Below, one piece after another: positions 8,300 to 17,825 of a DNA stretch of 32,459 nt. Below the pieces are notes generated by a model, which did no database searches, was not told the DNA's origin, and saw nothing but the letters and a program-made list of their open reading frames with translations. Both the position numbers and the translations under genes were made by a program. Within the stretch, counting starts at the first letter, position 1, and each line of letters starts with the position of its first letter. The DNA is from Gordonia rhizosphera NBRC 16068 (GTDB lineage Bacteria; Actinomycetota; Actinomycetes; Mycobacteriales; Mycobacteriaceae): positions 1 through 32,459 of the forward strand of contig NZ_BAHC01000080.1 of NCBI RefSeq assembly GCF_000298195.1, in the 5' to 3' direction.

Positions 8300-8313
8300 A
8301 TCGACTTGTCGAT
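8300..8313. promoter_or_regulatory. Palindrome overlapping -10 of the LLM oxidoreductase promoter
   Basis: ATCGAC-TT-GTCGAT is an exact inverted repeat. On the minus strand it abuts a TAAGCT box (8300-8295) that fits a TANNNT -10, giving a leader of about 16 bases to ATG 8272. A bound repressor would cover the -10. This is inference from position. Confidence 0.4.
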
Positions 8314-8480
8314 CCATCCGTGGTGAGTTGCCGCCCAACCGCAACCGCGACCGCGTCGTTGGTCAACGTCGTAGTGGTGGCATTCGGGCGATCGAACTTG
8401 CCGGTCGGTGGTGCTCGGATGCGCAGGTGTGAGGCGACTGCCATCGAGCGGCGTTCGTAGCCGGCGGCGAGCAGGAACCG

Positions 8481-10220
8481 TCATCGCCGGGATGCGCCGG
8501 GACGGGAGCGCCTGTCCAAAACCCACATCGTGGCCAGCGTGAGGGCAACGGCAAACGAGGCGAGGGCGATGAGACTGGCGCCGGTGCCGCCGTGGAATGT
8601 GTCTCCGTAGGCGGACATGGCCGGGACGGTGGCGCTGTACTGGTCCAGATTCAGTTCCCGACCCAGTGCTTCGAACGCATGGCGGTTGGCGAGGCCGAGG
8701 CTCATCAGGCGTCCCGGGCCGGCCATCTCGTCGACGGGGACGATGGCGCCACCGAACAGAACCTGGGGGAAGCAGAGCATCGGCAAGGCGAGGGCGGCCT
8801 GCGCGGCGTTGGTGACCGCGGCCGAGGCCAGCAGGCCGAGGGCCAGCGCGGAGATCGCCTCGATCACGATCGTCACGAACAAGAGTGCGGACACGTCCCA
8901 TCCGAGGGCGGGGAGCCGACCGAGCGCCAGCAGCACGCCGAGGAGCACGGCGCTCACTCCGGCCAGAATCGGAAGCAGCGCAGCGATCTTGGATGCCACG
9001 TAGGCGCCGACGCTGAGCCCGACCAGGCGCTCCCGCCGGAAGACTGCCATCTCCCCGACGATCTGGAGCAGGCCGTACGTGAGACCGAAGAAGAAGCCTG
9101 CGAACGCGATCCAGAACACGACCTGGGCCGGGCCGAGATCGGCTGCACTACGCGGATCGAACGCACCGCGCTTGAACAGCGTCGCCATCATCGCCGTGAC
9201 CAGCACCGGTGAGCCGATCAGGACCGCGAGGGTCAGCCGGTTGCGAACGAGTACGTCGATGTTGCGCCGTGTGAGTAGCCACCACTGCCGGACCGCACTC
9301 GTCCGCTTGACCTCTGACCGGGCAGCGGAGAGGTTCGGCTGAGCCAACCCGCTCTTGGGTTGCAGATTCGTCCGGCTGTCCGCGAATCGTTGCGCCCAGA
9401 TCTGAGGGGTGTGCTCGCCGGCCAGCCGGTCGTACACCTCGGCGAGCTCCTCCACGCCGAAGTAGCGCCGAGCCTCCGCGGGGCTGCCGTTGAAGGCCAG
9501 GTGGCCGTCGCGGGCCAGAAACACCACCCGGTCACACCGGTCGATGCCCGCGGGTTCGTGTGTGGTGAGGACGACGGTGACTCCGCGCCGGCTGAGCCGG
9601 CGCAGCAGGCGCATCACGTCGGCCGCTGTGGACGGATCGAGGCCCGAGGTCGGTTCGTCGAGGAAGAACAGGCGTGGCCGGGTCAGGAGCTCCACGGCGA
9701 TACTGGCTCGCTTGCGCTGGCCGCCCGAGAGCGCACGGACGGGGACGTCGGCCCGATCGGTCAGGTCGAGGTCATGCATGGTCTCCTCGACGACCCGGTC
9801 CGCCTCGGCCGCCGTCGTGCCCGCGGGCAGCCGCAGGCGTGCCGCGTAGCGCAACGTGCGGCGCAGGGGCAGCTCGAGGTGGATGATGTCGTCCTGGGGA
9901 ACGTAGCCGACACGGGATTCTGCGATTGCTCGGGCACCGCGAACGACGCCGTCGTGGCGAACTTCCCCAACCGACGGCGGTTGTAGTCCCGCGAGGATCT
10001 CCAGCAGTGTGCTCTTTCCTGCCCCGCTGCCGCCGGCGATGGCGACCAACTCGCCGGGTTCGACCGACAGCGTCAGCTCCTGGAGGATTTGCCGCCCCCC
10101 GACGTGCCGGCTCACGTTGACGGCGTCGACCCGGCCGTCGGCCTGCTCCCGGAGTTCGTTGCCCGGCAGCAGGGTGCCCAACCGCTCGATGCTCGGCGGT
10201 TCGAATGTCGATTCAGTCAT
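8481..10220 (-). CDS. ABCG-type ABC transporter (ATPase fused to permease)
   Basis: A 579-residue half-transporter with the ATPase first and the membrane domain after it, as in ABCG/white-type proteins. The ATPase shows Walker A GGSGAGKS (63-70), a Q-loop VPQDD, signature LSGGQ (164-168), Walker B LFFLDEP (184-190) and the switch histidine in TTHEP. From about residue 320 there are about six hydrophobic segments, including LTLAVLIGSPVLVTAMMATL, FWIAFAGFFFGLTYGLLQIV and a C-terminal ASLIALASFAVALTLATMWVL. It probably exports a lipid or drug-like molecule as a dimer; the substrate is unknown. ATG 10220 has AGGAG at 10231-10235; an upstream ATG at 10250 has none. It is divergent from the TetR gene across a gene-poor region with inverted repeats. 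Confidence 0.9.
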   Translation of the reverse strand: MTESTFEPPSIERLGTLLPGNELREQADGRVDAVNVSRHVGGRQILQELTLSVEPGELVAIAGGSGAGKSTLLEILAGLQPPSVGEVRHDGVVRGARAIAESRVGYVPQDDIIHLELPLRRTLRYAARLRLPAGTTAAEADRVVEETMHDLDLTDRADVPVRALSGGQRKRASIAVELLTRPRLFFLDEPTSGLDPSTAADVMRLLRRLSRRGVTVVLTTHEPAGIDRCDRVVFLARDGHLAFNGSPAEARRYFGVEELAEVYDRLAGEHTPQIWAQRFADSRTNLQPKSGLAQPNLSAARSEVKRTSAVRQWWLLTRRNIDVLVRNRLTLAVLIGSPVLVTAMMATLFKRGAFDPRSAADLGPAQVVFWIAFAGFFFGLTYGLLQIVGEMAVFRRERLVGLSVGAYVASKIAALLPILAGVSAVLLGVLLALGRLPALGWDVSALLFVTIVIEAISALALGLLASAAVTNAAQAALALPMLCFPQVLFGGAIVPVDEMAGPGRLMSLGLANRHAFEALGRELNLDQYSATVPAMSAYGDTFHGGTGASLIALASFAVALTLATMWVLDRRSRPGASRR

Positions 10221-10265
10221 GATTGCTGATCTCCTGATCCTCGAGTTCACCGCGACACAACCCGC

Positions 10266-10342
10266 TTCTGAGGGTGTTTCGCTGTCGTGTCCTGATCATC
10301 GGTCCGCCGTATCTCCGGCCGCATGAGGCATTTCCCTCAGAA
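10266..10342. promoter_or_regulatory. Inverted repeats upstream of the ABC transporter
   Basis: TTCTGAGGG (10266-10274) and its exact reverse complement CCCTCAGAA (10334-10342) lie 59 bases apart. The right half-site also forms a compact dyad TGAGG-N6-CCTCA at 10324-10339. The cluster is 46-122 bases upstream of the transporter ATG, where an operator or activator site would be expected. Confidence 0.35.
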
Positions 10343-10660
10343 AACGCAACGGACATGCCACGAGGTGAGGCGCGCTCATGACGCACGTCGTTAGGGTGGC
10401 CTGGCCGGCGCGGGTCGGCGATACACCTACGCTTCGCCAGGTGGTCCCGGGGAGCAGGCCGGCGGTCTCGAGCGGAAACGTGCGGGGTTCAAGCCAGCGT
10501 CGAAAGCCTGTGTGGGGGAGTAACGGTGCGGTGCGCAGCTTGGAGCTCTCCGGCGTATGCGGGACAACAGAACCCGGAGTGAGGGAAGGACTGCTATACG
10601 TGTCGATGCGTCTGACGACGGGGGTTCGCCGACACCGGCGCGCTGGCGTTGATGGCGAGT
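10343..10660. other. Non-coding or decayed stretch, no gene recognised
   Basis: About 320 bases with no credible gene. Open frames exist on both strands but have low-complexity, Arg-rich translations and no family resemblance. A GGGTTCAAG sequence near 10486 resembles a tRNA T-loop, but no cloverleaf can be drawn around it. The stretch may be the eroded end of the broken VOC gene or the upstream region of the TetR gene. Confidence 0.5.
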
Positions 10661-10896
10661 GGAGTAGAAGCGAACCTCGTGACCGTCGGGGTCATGGAGT
10701 ATCGGGAGTATCCGGCCGATGGTGGCGAAGTGCACCCCCGCGTGGTGTTCACCGAGGGCGGTGAGGTGATCTGCCAACTCCTGCAGCCGATCTCGATCAG
10801 GCACCCCGATCGAGAAATAGTCGAATCCGGCTGCGGACCGACCTGATCGGGGTTGAGCATGAGGCCGAGCATCGGACCGTCGGATGGGTGTGTCAT
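10661..10896 (-). pseudogene. VOC-family (glyoxalase-fold) gene remnant, truncated and frameshifted
   Basis: Reading the minus strand from 10896, one frame gives DGPMLGLMLNPDQVG, a typical middle segment of VOC proteins. The frame is then lost near 10840-10855, and a second frame gives GFDYFSIGVPDRDRLQELAD, then HLTALGEHHAG and ILPILHDPDGHEVRFYS, the standard C-terminal half of a VOC fold, with the metal-ligand-type Glu in HDPDGHEVRF. Joining them needs one frameshift. The N-terminal half (about 60 residues) is absent, because the TetR gene begins at 10888 on the other strand. The frame continues past RFYS without a family-like end. A sequencing error could explain the shift but not the missing N-terminus. 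I conclude it is a relic. Confidence 0.7.
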
Positions 10897-11538
10897 CGAC
10901 ACCCCCGTCCGGACGCCAGCGCGCAGCGGGTGGCCCGGACCGAGGCGCAACTGATTGACTCGGCGCGGGCCCTGTTCCTGGAAAAGGGCTACGTGGCCAC
11001 CACACTCGCCGAGGTTGCGCGCCGGGCCGGGCTCGCGCCCCGCACCGTGTATGTACGTTTCGCGACGAAGGCGACCTTGTTCCGGCGGGTCGTCGACCGG
11101 GCTCTGGTCGGCGACGCGGAACCGATAGACGTGGCTCACCGCGCCAGGACGAAGGATGCGATGTCGGCGCCTACGCTCGCCGCGCGGATCGAGGCGCTGG
11201 CCGACGTGTCCGTGGGGATCGCATCGCGCGCGGGTACCCTCTTCGGGGTGGCTGCCCAGGCCGAGGGTCTCGAGCCGGAGCTCGCCGAAACCTTCCAGGC
11301 CGGCCGCCGCGCGACGGCCGAACTCTGCCAAACGCTCTGTGACACGGCCGCCACAGACGGACTGATGTCGGCACGACTGGACCCGGTGCAGCTCGCCACG
11401 GTGACCGATCTCCTCATCTGCGCGGACACGACAGTGAGTCTTCGGCGCACGCAGAACTGGTCGGCGTCGACGTATCGGGCGCTCATCATCGACACGCTCG
11501 ACGCGCTCACCCGGCAACAGGCGCGGTCGCGGGCATGA
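10888..11538 (+). CDS. TetR-family transcriptional regulator
   Basis: A 216-residue protein whose residues about 17-65 are a TetR DNA-binding domain: [20 protein letters not shown], then [22 protein letters not shown] (recognition helix with the family Tyr-x-x-Phe pattern) and [10 protein letters not shown]. The rest is a helical ligand-binding domain without recognisable specificity. The GTG at 10888 is the first start in the frame; it has no clear ribosome binding site and overlaps the end of the VOC remnant, so the start is uncertain by some residues. The gene's 3' end overlaps the convergent FAD oxidase by 32 bases. Likely targets are itself and the divergent ABC transporter, or genes outside the window; this is inference. 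Confidence 0.87.
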   Translation: MCHRHPRPDASAQRVARTEAQLIDSARALFLEKGYVATTLAEVARRAGLAPRTVYVRFATKATLFRRVVDRALVGDAEPIDVAHRARTKDAMSAPTLAARIEALADVSVGIASRAGTLFGVAAQAEGLEPELAETFQAGRRATAELCQTLCDTAATDGLMSARLDPVQLATVTDLLICADTTVSLRRTQNWSASTYRALIIDTLDALTRQQARSRA

Positions 11539-12910
11539 TGTTGTGGTTCATCCGGAAGACGTTGTCCGGGTCGTGGCGGGCCTTGAGCGCCTGCAACCTG
11601 GCCAGCCGCCCGCCATACGCGTACGCCACGCCCGCGGCCCCCTCATCGGAGATGAAGTTGGCGTAGACGCCTTCGGCGTGGGGGACAAGCGCTTCCCATC
11701 CGTCCCGTGCCCACGCCTTGTGCCGGTCGGGGTTTGGGTCGTTCGGCATCCACGCGGTGGCCAGGCTCATTTCGAAGCCGGGATTCCGGTCGCCGACCGC
11801 AGCGGAGTCGGCGGGGATGCGACTCACCGCACCCCCTACCGCCCAGCCGGTGATCTGGGCGAACGGGCTCGTTGCCGCCGTCATCCGTTCGGTGAAGATC
11901 GCAACGACCTCGTCGCTCAGCTCCGGCAGTCGATGCGCCTTCCAGTAGTAGTGCCGGCCGTGCGGTGCACCCGCGTCGAGCATCGATTGGATCGCGACGT
12001 AGGGCACCGGGCGGACGGCGTCGGTGAACGGAGATCCGATGCGGCGCAACGGAGCGATCGCGTCGGCGCCCCCCTTTGGGTCACCCGCCCACACCAGGAT
12101 GAGGCTCATGGCCGGGACCCCGACCCGCTCGAGCGGGATGAACGGCGCCGGCGGGGCGGCGGTGATCCCGATCGTGACGCCGAGATCGTCCGGTGCGGAT
12201 GGCATGAAGTCTCGCACCACGCCGAGGATCTCGGCCATCTCCTCCAACGGCCAGAAGATCGGTCCGCCGTACACCATCGGCCCGACCGGGTGCAGGCGGT
12301 ATTCGAATCGGGTGGCCACACCGAAATTGCCGCCACCGCCACGCAACCCCCACATCAGCTCCGAGTCGGATTCGTCGTCGACGTGGACTTGCTGACCGTC
12401 GGCGGTGACCAGATCGACGGCGAGCAGATTGTCCACGGTCAGTCCGTACCTGCGCATCAGATGGCCCAGCCCACCGCCGAGGGTGAGGCCACCGATGCCG
12501 GTGTGACTGATCAGCCCGCCGGTCGTCGCAAGGCCGAAGGGCTGTGTGGCACGGTCGAATTCACCCCACAACACACCACCGGCCGCGGACGCGGTGGCCG
12601 CCCCGGGATCGACCCGGATCGCCTTCATCAACGACAGGTCGATCATCAGCCCGTCGTCGCACACCGACAGCCCGCCGATCGAGTGTCCGCCACCGCGGAC
12701 GGACACCAGCAGGTCGTATTCGCGTGCAAACCGGACCGCGACCGCGACATCGTCGGCCCCGGCGCATCGGGCGATCAGGGCGGGCCGACGATCGATCGCG
12801 CCGTTCCAGACTCGCCGCGCCTCGTCGTAACCTTCTTCGCCGGGCCGAAGCAGCGCACCGCGAAATGCTGCACGAAGTGCGGCCAGCGAAGTTTCGGATG
12901 GAGTTGTCAT
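11507..12910 (-). CDS. FAD-linked oxidase, berberine-bridge type
   Basis: A 467-residue flavoprotein of the PCMH/FAD_binding_4 superfamily with a C-terminal BBE segment. Seen: [10 protein letters not shown] with His76, the usual site of covalent 8-alpha attachment of [23 protein letters not shown], the FAD-binding glycine-rich loop; and a C-terminal [29 protein letters not shown], which closes the active site. The position where bicovalent members carry cysteine (after the LGGG loop, in [12 protein letters not shown]) has none, so the flavin is probably linked only through histidine. Such enzymes oxidise sugars, alkaloids or polyketide intermediates using oxygen; the substrate is unknown. The start at ATG 12910 has a weak GAGG site. 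Its 3' end overlaps the TetR gene on the other strand. Confidence 0.92.
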   Translation of the reverse strand: MTTPSETSLAALRAAFRGALLRPGEEGYDEARRVWNGAIDRRPALIARCAGADDVAVAVRFAREYDLLVSVRGGGHSIGGLSVCDDGLMIDLSLMKAIRVDPGAATASAAGGVLWGEFDRATQPFGLATTGGLISHTGIGGLTLGGGLGHLMRRYGLTVDNLLAVDLVTADGQQVHVDDESDSELMWGLRGGGGNFGVATRFEYRLHPVGPMVYGGPIFWPLEEMAEILGVVRDFMPSAPDDLGVTIGITAAPPAPFIPLERVGVPAMSLILVWAGDPKGGADAIAPLRRIGSPFTDAVRPVPYVAIQSMLDAGAPHGRHYYWKAHRLPELSDEVVAIFTERMTAATSPFAQITGWAVGGAVSRIPADSAAVGDRNPGFEMSLATAWMPNDPNPDRHKAWARDGWEALVPHAEGVYANFISDEGAAGVAYAYGGRLARLQALKARHDPDNVFRMNHNIMPATAPVAG

Positions 12911-12989
12911 GACTGCCTCGCTCTCGACTGCGATGGGACTGAAGACACGATGCGCTCGTGCCCGTTTCGCAACCGTTTTCCGCGCGTTG

Positions 12990-15900
12990 TCACCCGCCGA
13001 GCAGCTGTCTTCTCGTCTCCTCGATTGCCCGGAGAGGTCCGGTGGCGCCCATCCGGTCGGCCGTGGCCGCAGCCCGGTCGAGTTCAGCGTCGACCTCGTC
13101 GTGCGGCCGTCCGAGCCGGGCGAGGAACCGGGCCCGGTGCCGGCGGATCTGGGGTTCCCAGATGCGGGTGCCGGGCAGAGCGAGGGCTTCGTCGGCGGCG
13201 ACCAGACCGCCGACGGTCATGCCGGCGCGGTCGTGCGCGGCGACGAGCACCCGATACACCGTGGGGCGGAAGCCCGGTGCGAGGTTGCGCCCGTGACAGG
13301 CGGCGACGGCGGCGCGAATGGCGGCCACGCCTTGCGCACCCTGTCCGGTCGTGGCCGCCGAGTACCCGAGCAGTGCACGGGCTTTCACGGCCACGTTGTA
13401 CGGGTGGCCTTCGGAGCCCGCTAGGTCGGCGGCCCTGGAGCGTACGTCTTCGTCATCGTCGAGATCCAGCGCCAACAACGCGGAGAAGATCGCGACGACC
13501 GCGGCGGTGGCGCGGTGGCCGGTTCGCCGTGCCTGGGTCTCGGCTTCGCGCCGCAGAGATCGGGCGGTGCCGGTGTCCCCGAGGAACCACATGGTGTTGG
13601 CCAGTCGGCTCAGGCACACGGTGCCCGGGTCCTGTCCGAATCGGACGAGATGTTCGGTCCGGAGATCGGGCGGAAGGCCATGTGCGGTGCGCTCCAACAA
13701 CTCGCGGGCCGAGGCGAGGTCGCCGGCCCATAAAGCGGCCACACCACCGAGGTACTGCGCCTCCAGATCGAGGCCACGGTCGCCGGTCCGGCTTGCTGCG
13801 TCCCTCAGCTGACCGATGGACTGCCGGGCACCGACGAAGTCGTCTCGACACAGACGTGTCATCGTCAGGCACCGGAGAACCGGCGCGGACAACTCGCACT
13901 CGAGGGATTCGGCGAGTTCGGAGGCGCGATCGAGCACGGCGACCAGGTCGTCGGACTCGTAGCCCTTGACGGTGCCCACGACGATCGGCGATCGCGACAG
14001 GATCTCGAACTCGGTCGGCGGTGCCAGGTCCGGCGGCAGCGCGGGCACCAGGCTTCGTGCGCGGTCCAGCAACCGGACCGCCTCGGCGTCGGCAAAACGA
14101 TGCTGGGCCCGTTCCGCGGCTCGCTCGTACCAACGGATCGCGTCCAACGGCCGACCGGCCCGCTCGAAGTGCGCTGCCACCTCACCGCTGACCGCGCCGG
14201 AGCCCTCCCGTTCGGTGTGCACGAGTGCCTCGGCCACCCTCAGATGTACATGCCGCCGGGCAGCAGGGCTCAGGCCGGCGTAAGCCACGTCACGGATCTT
14301 GTTGTGGCTGAAATCGTAGGCGTCGATGCCATGCTCTCGGATCACTCCGCTGCGCCACAGGATGTCGAGGCCCTCGACGAGGGTGGCCTCGTCGACACCC
14401 GCCGCGGCGCCGACCACGGCAGCGGAGAAGGATCCTCCGATGCAGCACGCGGTGTCGAGCAGCTCACGAGCCGGCACGGGCAACCGCCGCAACCGGGCGC
14501 TGGTGACCGCATGCAGTTTCGGGCTGATCTCGTGTGGGACACCGGCGTGCCATCCGGACCGGAGCGTCTCGACGACGAACAGCGGGTTTCCCTCGGACTC
14601 GGCAAACAGCGCGTCGGTGTCCTCGGCGTCGAGGGCGGCGCCCAGTGTCAGGCGCGCAAGCTCCGCGGTGTGCGCTCTCCCGAACCGTCCGAGCGGGACC
14701 TCGGTGACGCGATCGTCTGCGCGCAGCGCGTCGACGACGTCGGTGAGCGGGTGGCGCGTGCCGAGCTCCTCGAGCCGCACGGTCGCGACCAGGAGGACAT
14801 GTCGGGCCTGCGGCGAGCGCAGCAGGTAGTGGATCAGCTCGACGCTCGGCGCGTCCATCCACTGCGCGTCGTCGGCCACCAGCAGCAGCGGCCGGTCGGT
14901 GTGCGTCAACGCCCCGACCGCGGCTTCGAAAAGCTGTAGTCGGTCGAAATCCGCTCTCCACCAGTGCTCTTCGGGAACATCGAGTTCGGGAAGCAGCCGG
15001 GCCAGCGCCATGCGGTCACGAGTCGGTGCCGTGCGTACCCACGAATCGGTCCGGGTGCCACGCAGCCAGGACACCACGACGCCGTACCCGAGGTCGCCGG
15101 CGTCCGGAAACGATCGCGCCTGGGCCACCGCATGACCGCCCTGCGTGCACAACCGCCCCAACTCCTCGGCCAAGCGAGTCTTGCCGATCCCGGGTTCGCC
15201 GGTGACCAGCACCAGTTGGCCGCGACCGTCCATCGCCGCCTGCCAGCAGCGACGCAGGGCTGTCCACTCGTCGTCGCGGCCGACGAGTCGTGCTGCGGTG
15301 GCCGCGACCGACTGGACTGCTGCCCGGGCACCAACGCGAGTACCGTCCATCGCGCCGGCCCCGGCGACCTCCGCGTAGCGGCGACGCATGTCGGGGGACG
15401 GTTCGACACCCAGCTCATGTTCGATCACCGTCGCGTATTCGTGGTAGGCGCGTAGTGCGCCCGCCCGGTCGCCTGCCCGGTGGTGTGCGTCGAGCAGCAG
15501 TCGGTGGTGGTCTTCATTGAGCGGATCCCGATGCACCAACTCGCGGCCGAGGCGGATCGCGTCGACGTGCTCGCCACGCTCCACCAGTGCCCCCACCAGG
15601 TCGCGGAGAACTTGAAAGTACAAGTCGCGGTACCGATCCCGTGGTGTTGTCAGCCACTCGTCGATGCAGTCCTCGAGTAGGTCGCCCCGGTAGCACGCGG
15701 CCGCGTCCCGAAGTGCTGCGATCCGCGCTGCGGACGCCCGCTCGGCCTCGCGTGCTCTCGCCACCGCGGCCCTCATCTCCCAGGCGTCGACCGAACTGTC
15801 CCTCGACCGCCAGCCGAGCACGCGCGCGTCCACCTCGAGGTAGTGCTCGACACCCGGGAGCGCGTGCCGCAACAGATGCAACACATTGCGCAGGTTGGTT

Positions 15901-16139
15901 CGGGCCTGGCTTTCGGTCGATTCGGGCCACAGCTCGCCGGCGATCCGTTGCCGTGCCCGGGTTTGGTCGGCCCGGAGCAGGAGATACACCAGCAGTGATT
16001 CGGCGCGCGCCGACCCCAGCCGCGGCAGCAGCTCGTCGCCACGCCGGAGTTCCAGGCGCCCGAACACCGAGATTCGCAGCGGCCGGATGTCCGCGACGTC
16101 GTCCGGGCGGCTCGTGGGTTCCCGGACCGGAATGTCCAC
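12990..16139 (-). CDS. AfsR/SARP-type regulator: winged helix, BTAD, AAA ATPase, TPR
   Basis: A protein of about 1050 residues. The first part, [20 protein letters not shown], with [19 protein letters not shown] following, is an OmpR-like winged helix of the SARP class. It is followed by the bacterial transcriptional activation domain (ending about [17 protein letters not shown]). A P-loop ATPase comes next: VGRDDEW, Walker A GEPGIGKT (314-321), Walker [13 protein letters not shown], and [11 protein letters not shown] typical of AfsR/MalT-like STAND ATPases. The C-terminal third is TPR-like helices, and there is no C-terminal LuxR domain. Two GTG starts are possible, 16139 and 16175 (12 residues longer); neither has a good ribosome binding site, and I chose the one nearer the conserved domain. 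Such proteins activate secondary metabolism or stress genes. The adjacent FAD oxidase is a possible target. Confidence 0.88.
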   Translation of the reverse strand: MDIPVREPTSRPDDVADIRPLRISVFGRLELRRGDELLPRLGSARAESLLVYLLLRADQTRARQRIAGELWPESTESQARTNLRNVLHLLRHALPGVEHYLEVDARVLGWRSRDSSVDAWEMRAAVARAREAERASAARIAALRDAAACYRGDLLEDCIDEWLTTPRDRYRDLYFQVLRDLVGALVERGEHVDAIRLGRELVHRDPLNEDHHRLLLDAHHRAGDRAGALRAYHEYATVIEHELGVEPSPDMRRRYAEVAGAGAMDGTRVGARAAVQSVAATAARLVGRDDEWTALRRCWQAAMDGRGQLVLVTGEPGIGKTRLAEELGRLCTQGGHAVAQARSFPDAGDLGYGVVVSWLRGTRTDSWVRTAPTRDRMALARLLPELDVPEEHWWRADFDRLQLFEAAVGALTHTDRPLLLVADDAQWMDAPSVELIHYLLRSPQARHVLLVATVRLEELGTRHPLTDVVDALRADDRVTEVPLGRFGRAHTAELARLTLGAALDAEDTDALFAESEGNPLFVVETLRSGWHAGVPHEISPKLHAVTSARLRRLPVPARELLDTACCIGGSFSAAVVGAAAGVDEATLVEGLDILWRSGVIREHGIDAYDFSHNKIRDVAYAGLSPAARRHVHLRVAEALVHTEREGSGAVSGEVAAHFERAGRPLDAIRWYERAAERAQHRFADAEAVRLLDRARSLVPALPPDLAPPTEFEILSRSPIVVGTVKGYESDDLVAVLDRASELAESLECELSAPVLRCLTMTRLCRDDFVGARQSIGQLRDAASRTGDRGLDLEAQYLGGVAALWAGDLASARELLERTAHGLPPDLRTEHLVRFGQDPGTVCLSRLANTMWFLGDTGTARSLRREAETQARRTGHRATAAVVAIFSALLALDLDDDEDVRSRAADLAGSEGHPYNVAVKARALLGYSAATTGQGAQGVAAIRAAVAACHGRNLAPGFRPTVYRVLVAAHDRAGMTVGGLVAADEALALPGTRIWEPQIRRHRARFLARLGRPHDEVDAELDRAAATADRMGATGPLRAIEETRRQLLGG

Positions 16140-16356
16140 TCTTGTGAGTCTGGCACCGGCGGCGCGAGAGCGCACCCACGACCGATTCCGTGGCTGGCGT
16201 CGCGGTCAGCCGGTCGCGGGATATCTGCCCTCATTCCGTGCTTGCGCCCTCGATCGGGGGAGCGAGTACGAGATGGGGGAGCGAGCCTACAACGGCCGGG
16301 CATGGTGGGATGGACGTGGTGCCGCAGGGGCGGGTTCGGCGACGGGAGGGGGCGAC

Positions 16357-16977
16357 GTGGACTCGGTTCAGAACTTCGTCGTCGATGCCGCACACTCGCC
16401 CTGGATCTGGTTGGTCCTGTTCCTGATCTGTGCGCTGGACGCGTTCTTCCCTCCGCTGCCCAGCGATGAGGTCGTGATCGCGTTGTCGGCCGTGGCCGCC
16501 TCGACTGGTTCGCCCGACCTGTGGCCGGTGGTGCTGGTGGCCACCGTCGGCGCCGTCGTCGGGGACAACATCGTCTACAGCCTCGGCAGGTGGATCGGGG
16601 TGGAGCGATTCGCGTGGATGCGCCGACCGCGGATGGTCGCGGCGATCGGCCGGGCTCGGGGGATTCTGGGCCGACGTGGCGCCGTGATAATCCTGACCGC
16701 GCGGTTCGTTCCGGTTGGTCGCGTCGCGGTCAACCTCGTGGCCGGTGGCACCAGATATCCGCGCCGCCGTTTCGTCCCGCTCATCATCGCGGCGGCCGGC
16801 ATCTGGGCGGTGTTCACGGTGGCGGTCGGGTCGGTGCTCGGATCGTGGCTGGAGGATCGGCCACTGCTCGCCGCCGGTGTCGGCGTCGGCTTCGCACTTG
16901 TCCTCGGCGTCACCGTCGACCGGTTGGTCGCGTGGCGCACCACCACGAAACGACGGGATCGCGACGGCCGCGAATGA
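16357..16977 (+). CDS. DedA/SNARE-associated (VTT) family membrane protein
   Basis: A 206-residue inner-membrane protein. Start at GTG 16357, set by GGGAGGGGG at 16344-16352; a longer reading frame exists upstream but is the mirror of the divergent regulator. Seen: an N-terminal amphipathic helix, a hydrophobic segment WIWLVLFLICALDAFFPPLP with the family's acidic residue and prolines (ALDAFFPPLPSDEVV), a glycine-rich GAVVGDNIVYSLGRWIG, the conserved FVPVGRVAVNLVAGGTRYP (the F/Y-x-x-x-R...G signature) and two C-terminal transmembrane segments. DedA proteins are linked to undecaprenyl phosphate or phospholipid flipping and membrane-potential homeostasis. It is divergent from the AfsR-type regulator (218 bases between starts), which might control it. 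Confidence 0.9.
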   Translation: MDSVQNFVVDAAHSPWIWLVLFLICALDAFFPPLPSDEVVIALSAVAASTGSPDLWPVVLVATVGAVVGDNIVYSLGRWIGVERFAWMRRPRMVAAIGRARGILGRRGAVIILTARFVPVGRVAVNLVAGGTRYPRRRFVPLIIAAAGIWAVFTVAVGSVLGSWLEDRPLLAAGVGVGFALVLGVTVDRLVAWRTTTKRRDRDGRE

Positions 16978-17014
16978 GCCGTGAGACCACGTTGCGCACG
17001 CCGGGGAGTATGGG

Positions 17015-17797
17015 TCAGACCCGCGTGGCGACGGTGATGAAATGGGTGAGCGAGTAGAAGTACCGGCGCGACGCGGCGAGTGTGTCCAGTTCCGCAGACC
17101 ACGCGCTCGCCTCCTCCGCCGGCAGACCACCGGGCCCGGATACGTACTGCCGGATCAGCAATTGAAAGAGAACTGCGGTGCCGTCCGGGGCGGGACCGGT
17201 GTCGGTGAAGACCACAGGGTGACTGGCATCGAGCCGAAATCCGGCGTCGTCGAGCAGCCCCGGCAGGTGCTCGGGGATGGCCGGGTCGGCGAGGTGGCCG
17301 TCCCAGACCTTCAACACCCGAGCCATGCGATCGGGATCCTCGCTGGCCCACGCCATCGTGCCCCAGTGGATGTCGCCGATCACCAGGCGTCCGCCGGGGC
17401 GCAGCACCCGGTGACATTCGGCCAGGGCAGCGGGAATGTCCGGAATGTATTCGAAGACTTGGATCGAGATGATGCTGTCGGCCGTCGCATCGTCGAGCGG
17501 GATCGCTTCGGCCCGCCCGTCGAGGATCTCCACCCAGTCCTCGCCCGCTTCCGCGATGCGGGCGCGGGCGCTTGTGAGCATGTCGGGGCTCATGTCCACG
17601 CCGATCACGCGGCCCTTCCGGCCAAGGGCCCGTGCGAGTTCGGGCAGCAGCATCCCGTTTCCGCAGCCCAGGTCCAGCACGGTCTGGCCGGGGCGAGGGT
17701 CGAGTGCGGCAATGTTGGCGTGCCGGCGGCGGACGAACTCGCGGCCCTGGTAGGCGCGGTCGAGTTGGGCGGTGGCGACGGCATCGAATACCAGCAT
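17015..17797 (-). CDS. SAM-dependent methyltransferase (class I)
   Basis: A 260-residue Rossmann-fold methyltransferase. Motif I VLDLGCGNG (40-48), a post-I acidic residue in VIGVDMSPDML, and motif III-like VLRPGGRLVIGD identify the UbiE/Methyltransf_11 group. The start at ATG 17797 has AGGGAG a few bases upstream; the open frame continues further but runs into the hydrolase gene in another frame. It lies 28 bases downstream of the alpha/beta hydrolase on the same strand, so the two form a probable operon transcribed away from the ECF41 sigma factor. The substrate is unknown; polyketide, quinone or lipid-like small molecules are typical for the group. Confidence 0.92.
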   Translation of the reverse strand: MLVFDAVATAQLDRAYQGREFVRRRHANIAALDPRPGQTVLDLGCGNGMLLPELARALGRKGRVIGVDMSPDMLTSARARIAEAGEDWVEILDGRAEAIPLDDATADSIISIQVFEYIPDIPAALAECHRVLRPGGRLVIGDIHWGTMAWASEDPDRMARVLKVWDGHLADPAIPEHLPGLLDDAGFRLDASHPVVFTDTGPAPDGTAVLFQLLIRQYVSGPGGLPAEEASAWSAELDTLAASRRYFYSLTHFITVATRV

Positions 17798-17825
17798 CGG
17801 ATCTCCCTGAGCAGACGTCTCAACG

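Noticed and set aside
10470..10510. Possible tRNA (GGTTCAAG resembling a T-loop)
   Set aside because: The T-stem has only four of five pairs, and no D-arm, anticodon arm or acceptor stem can be drawn.
10378..10764. Plus-strand open frame of 128 codons in the gene-poor stretch
   Set aside because: It overlaps the VOC remnant on the other strand, and its translation is low-complexity without any motif.
11543..13969. Very long plus-strand open frame (808 codons) across the FAD oxidase and AfsR-type genes
   Set aside because: It is the antisense shadow of two well-supported minus-strand genes, with Arg/Pro/Gly-rich translation and no family resemblance.
14100..14939. Plus-strand open frame of 279 codons inside the AfsR-type gene
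   Set aside because: Opposite a conserved ATPase/TPR region; no ribosome binding site and no domain.
15886..16356. Extended N-terminus for the DedA protein
   Set aside because: The extra 157 codons are the shadow of the divergent regulator; GTG 16357 has a strong ribosome binding site and gives the normal family length.
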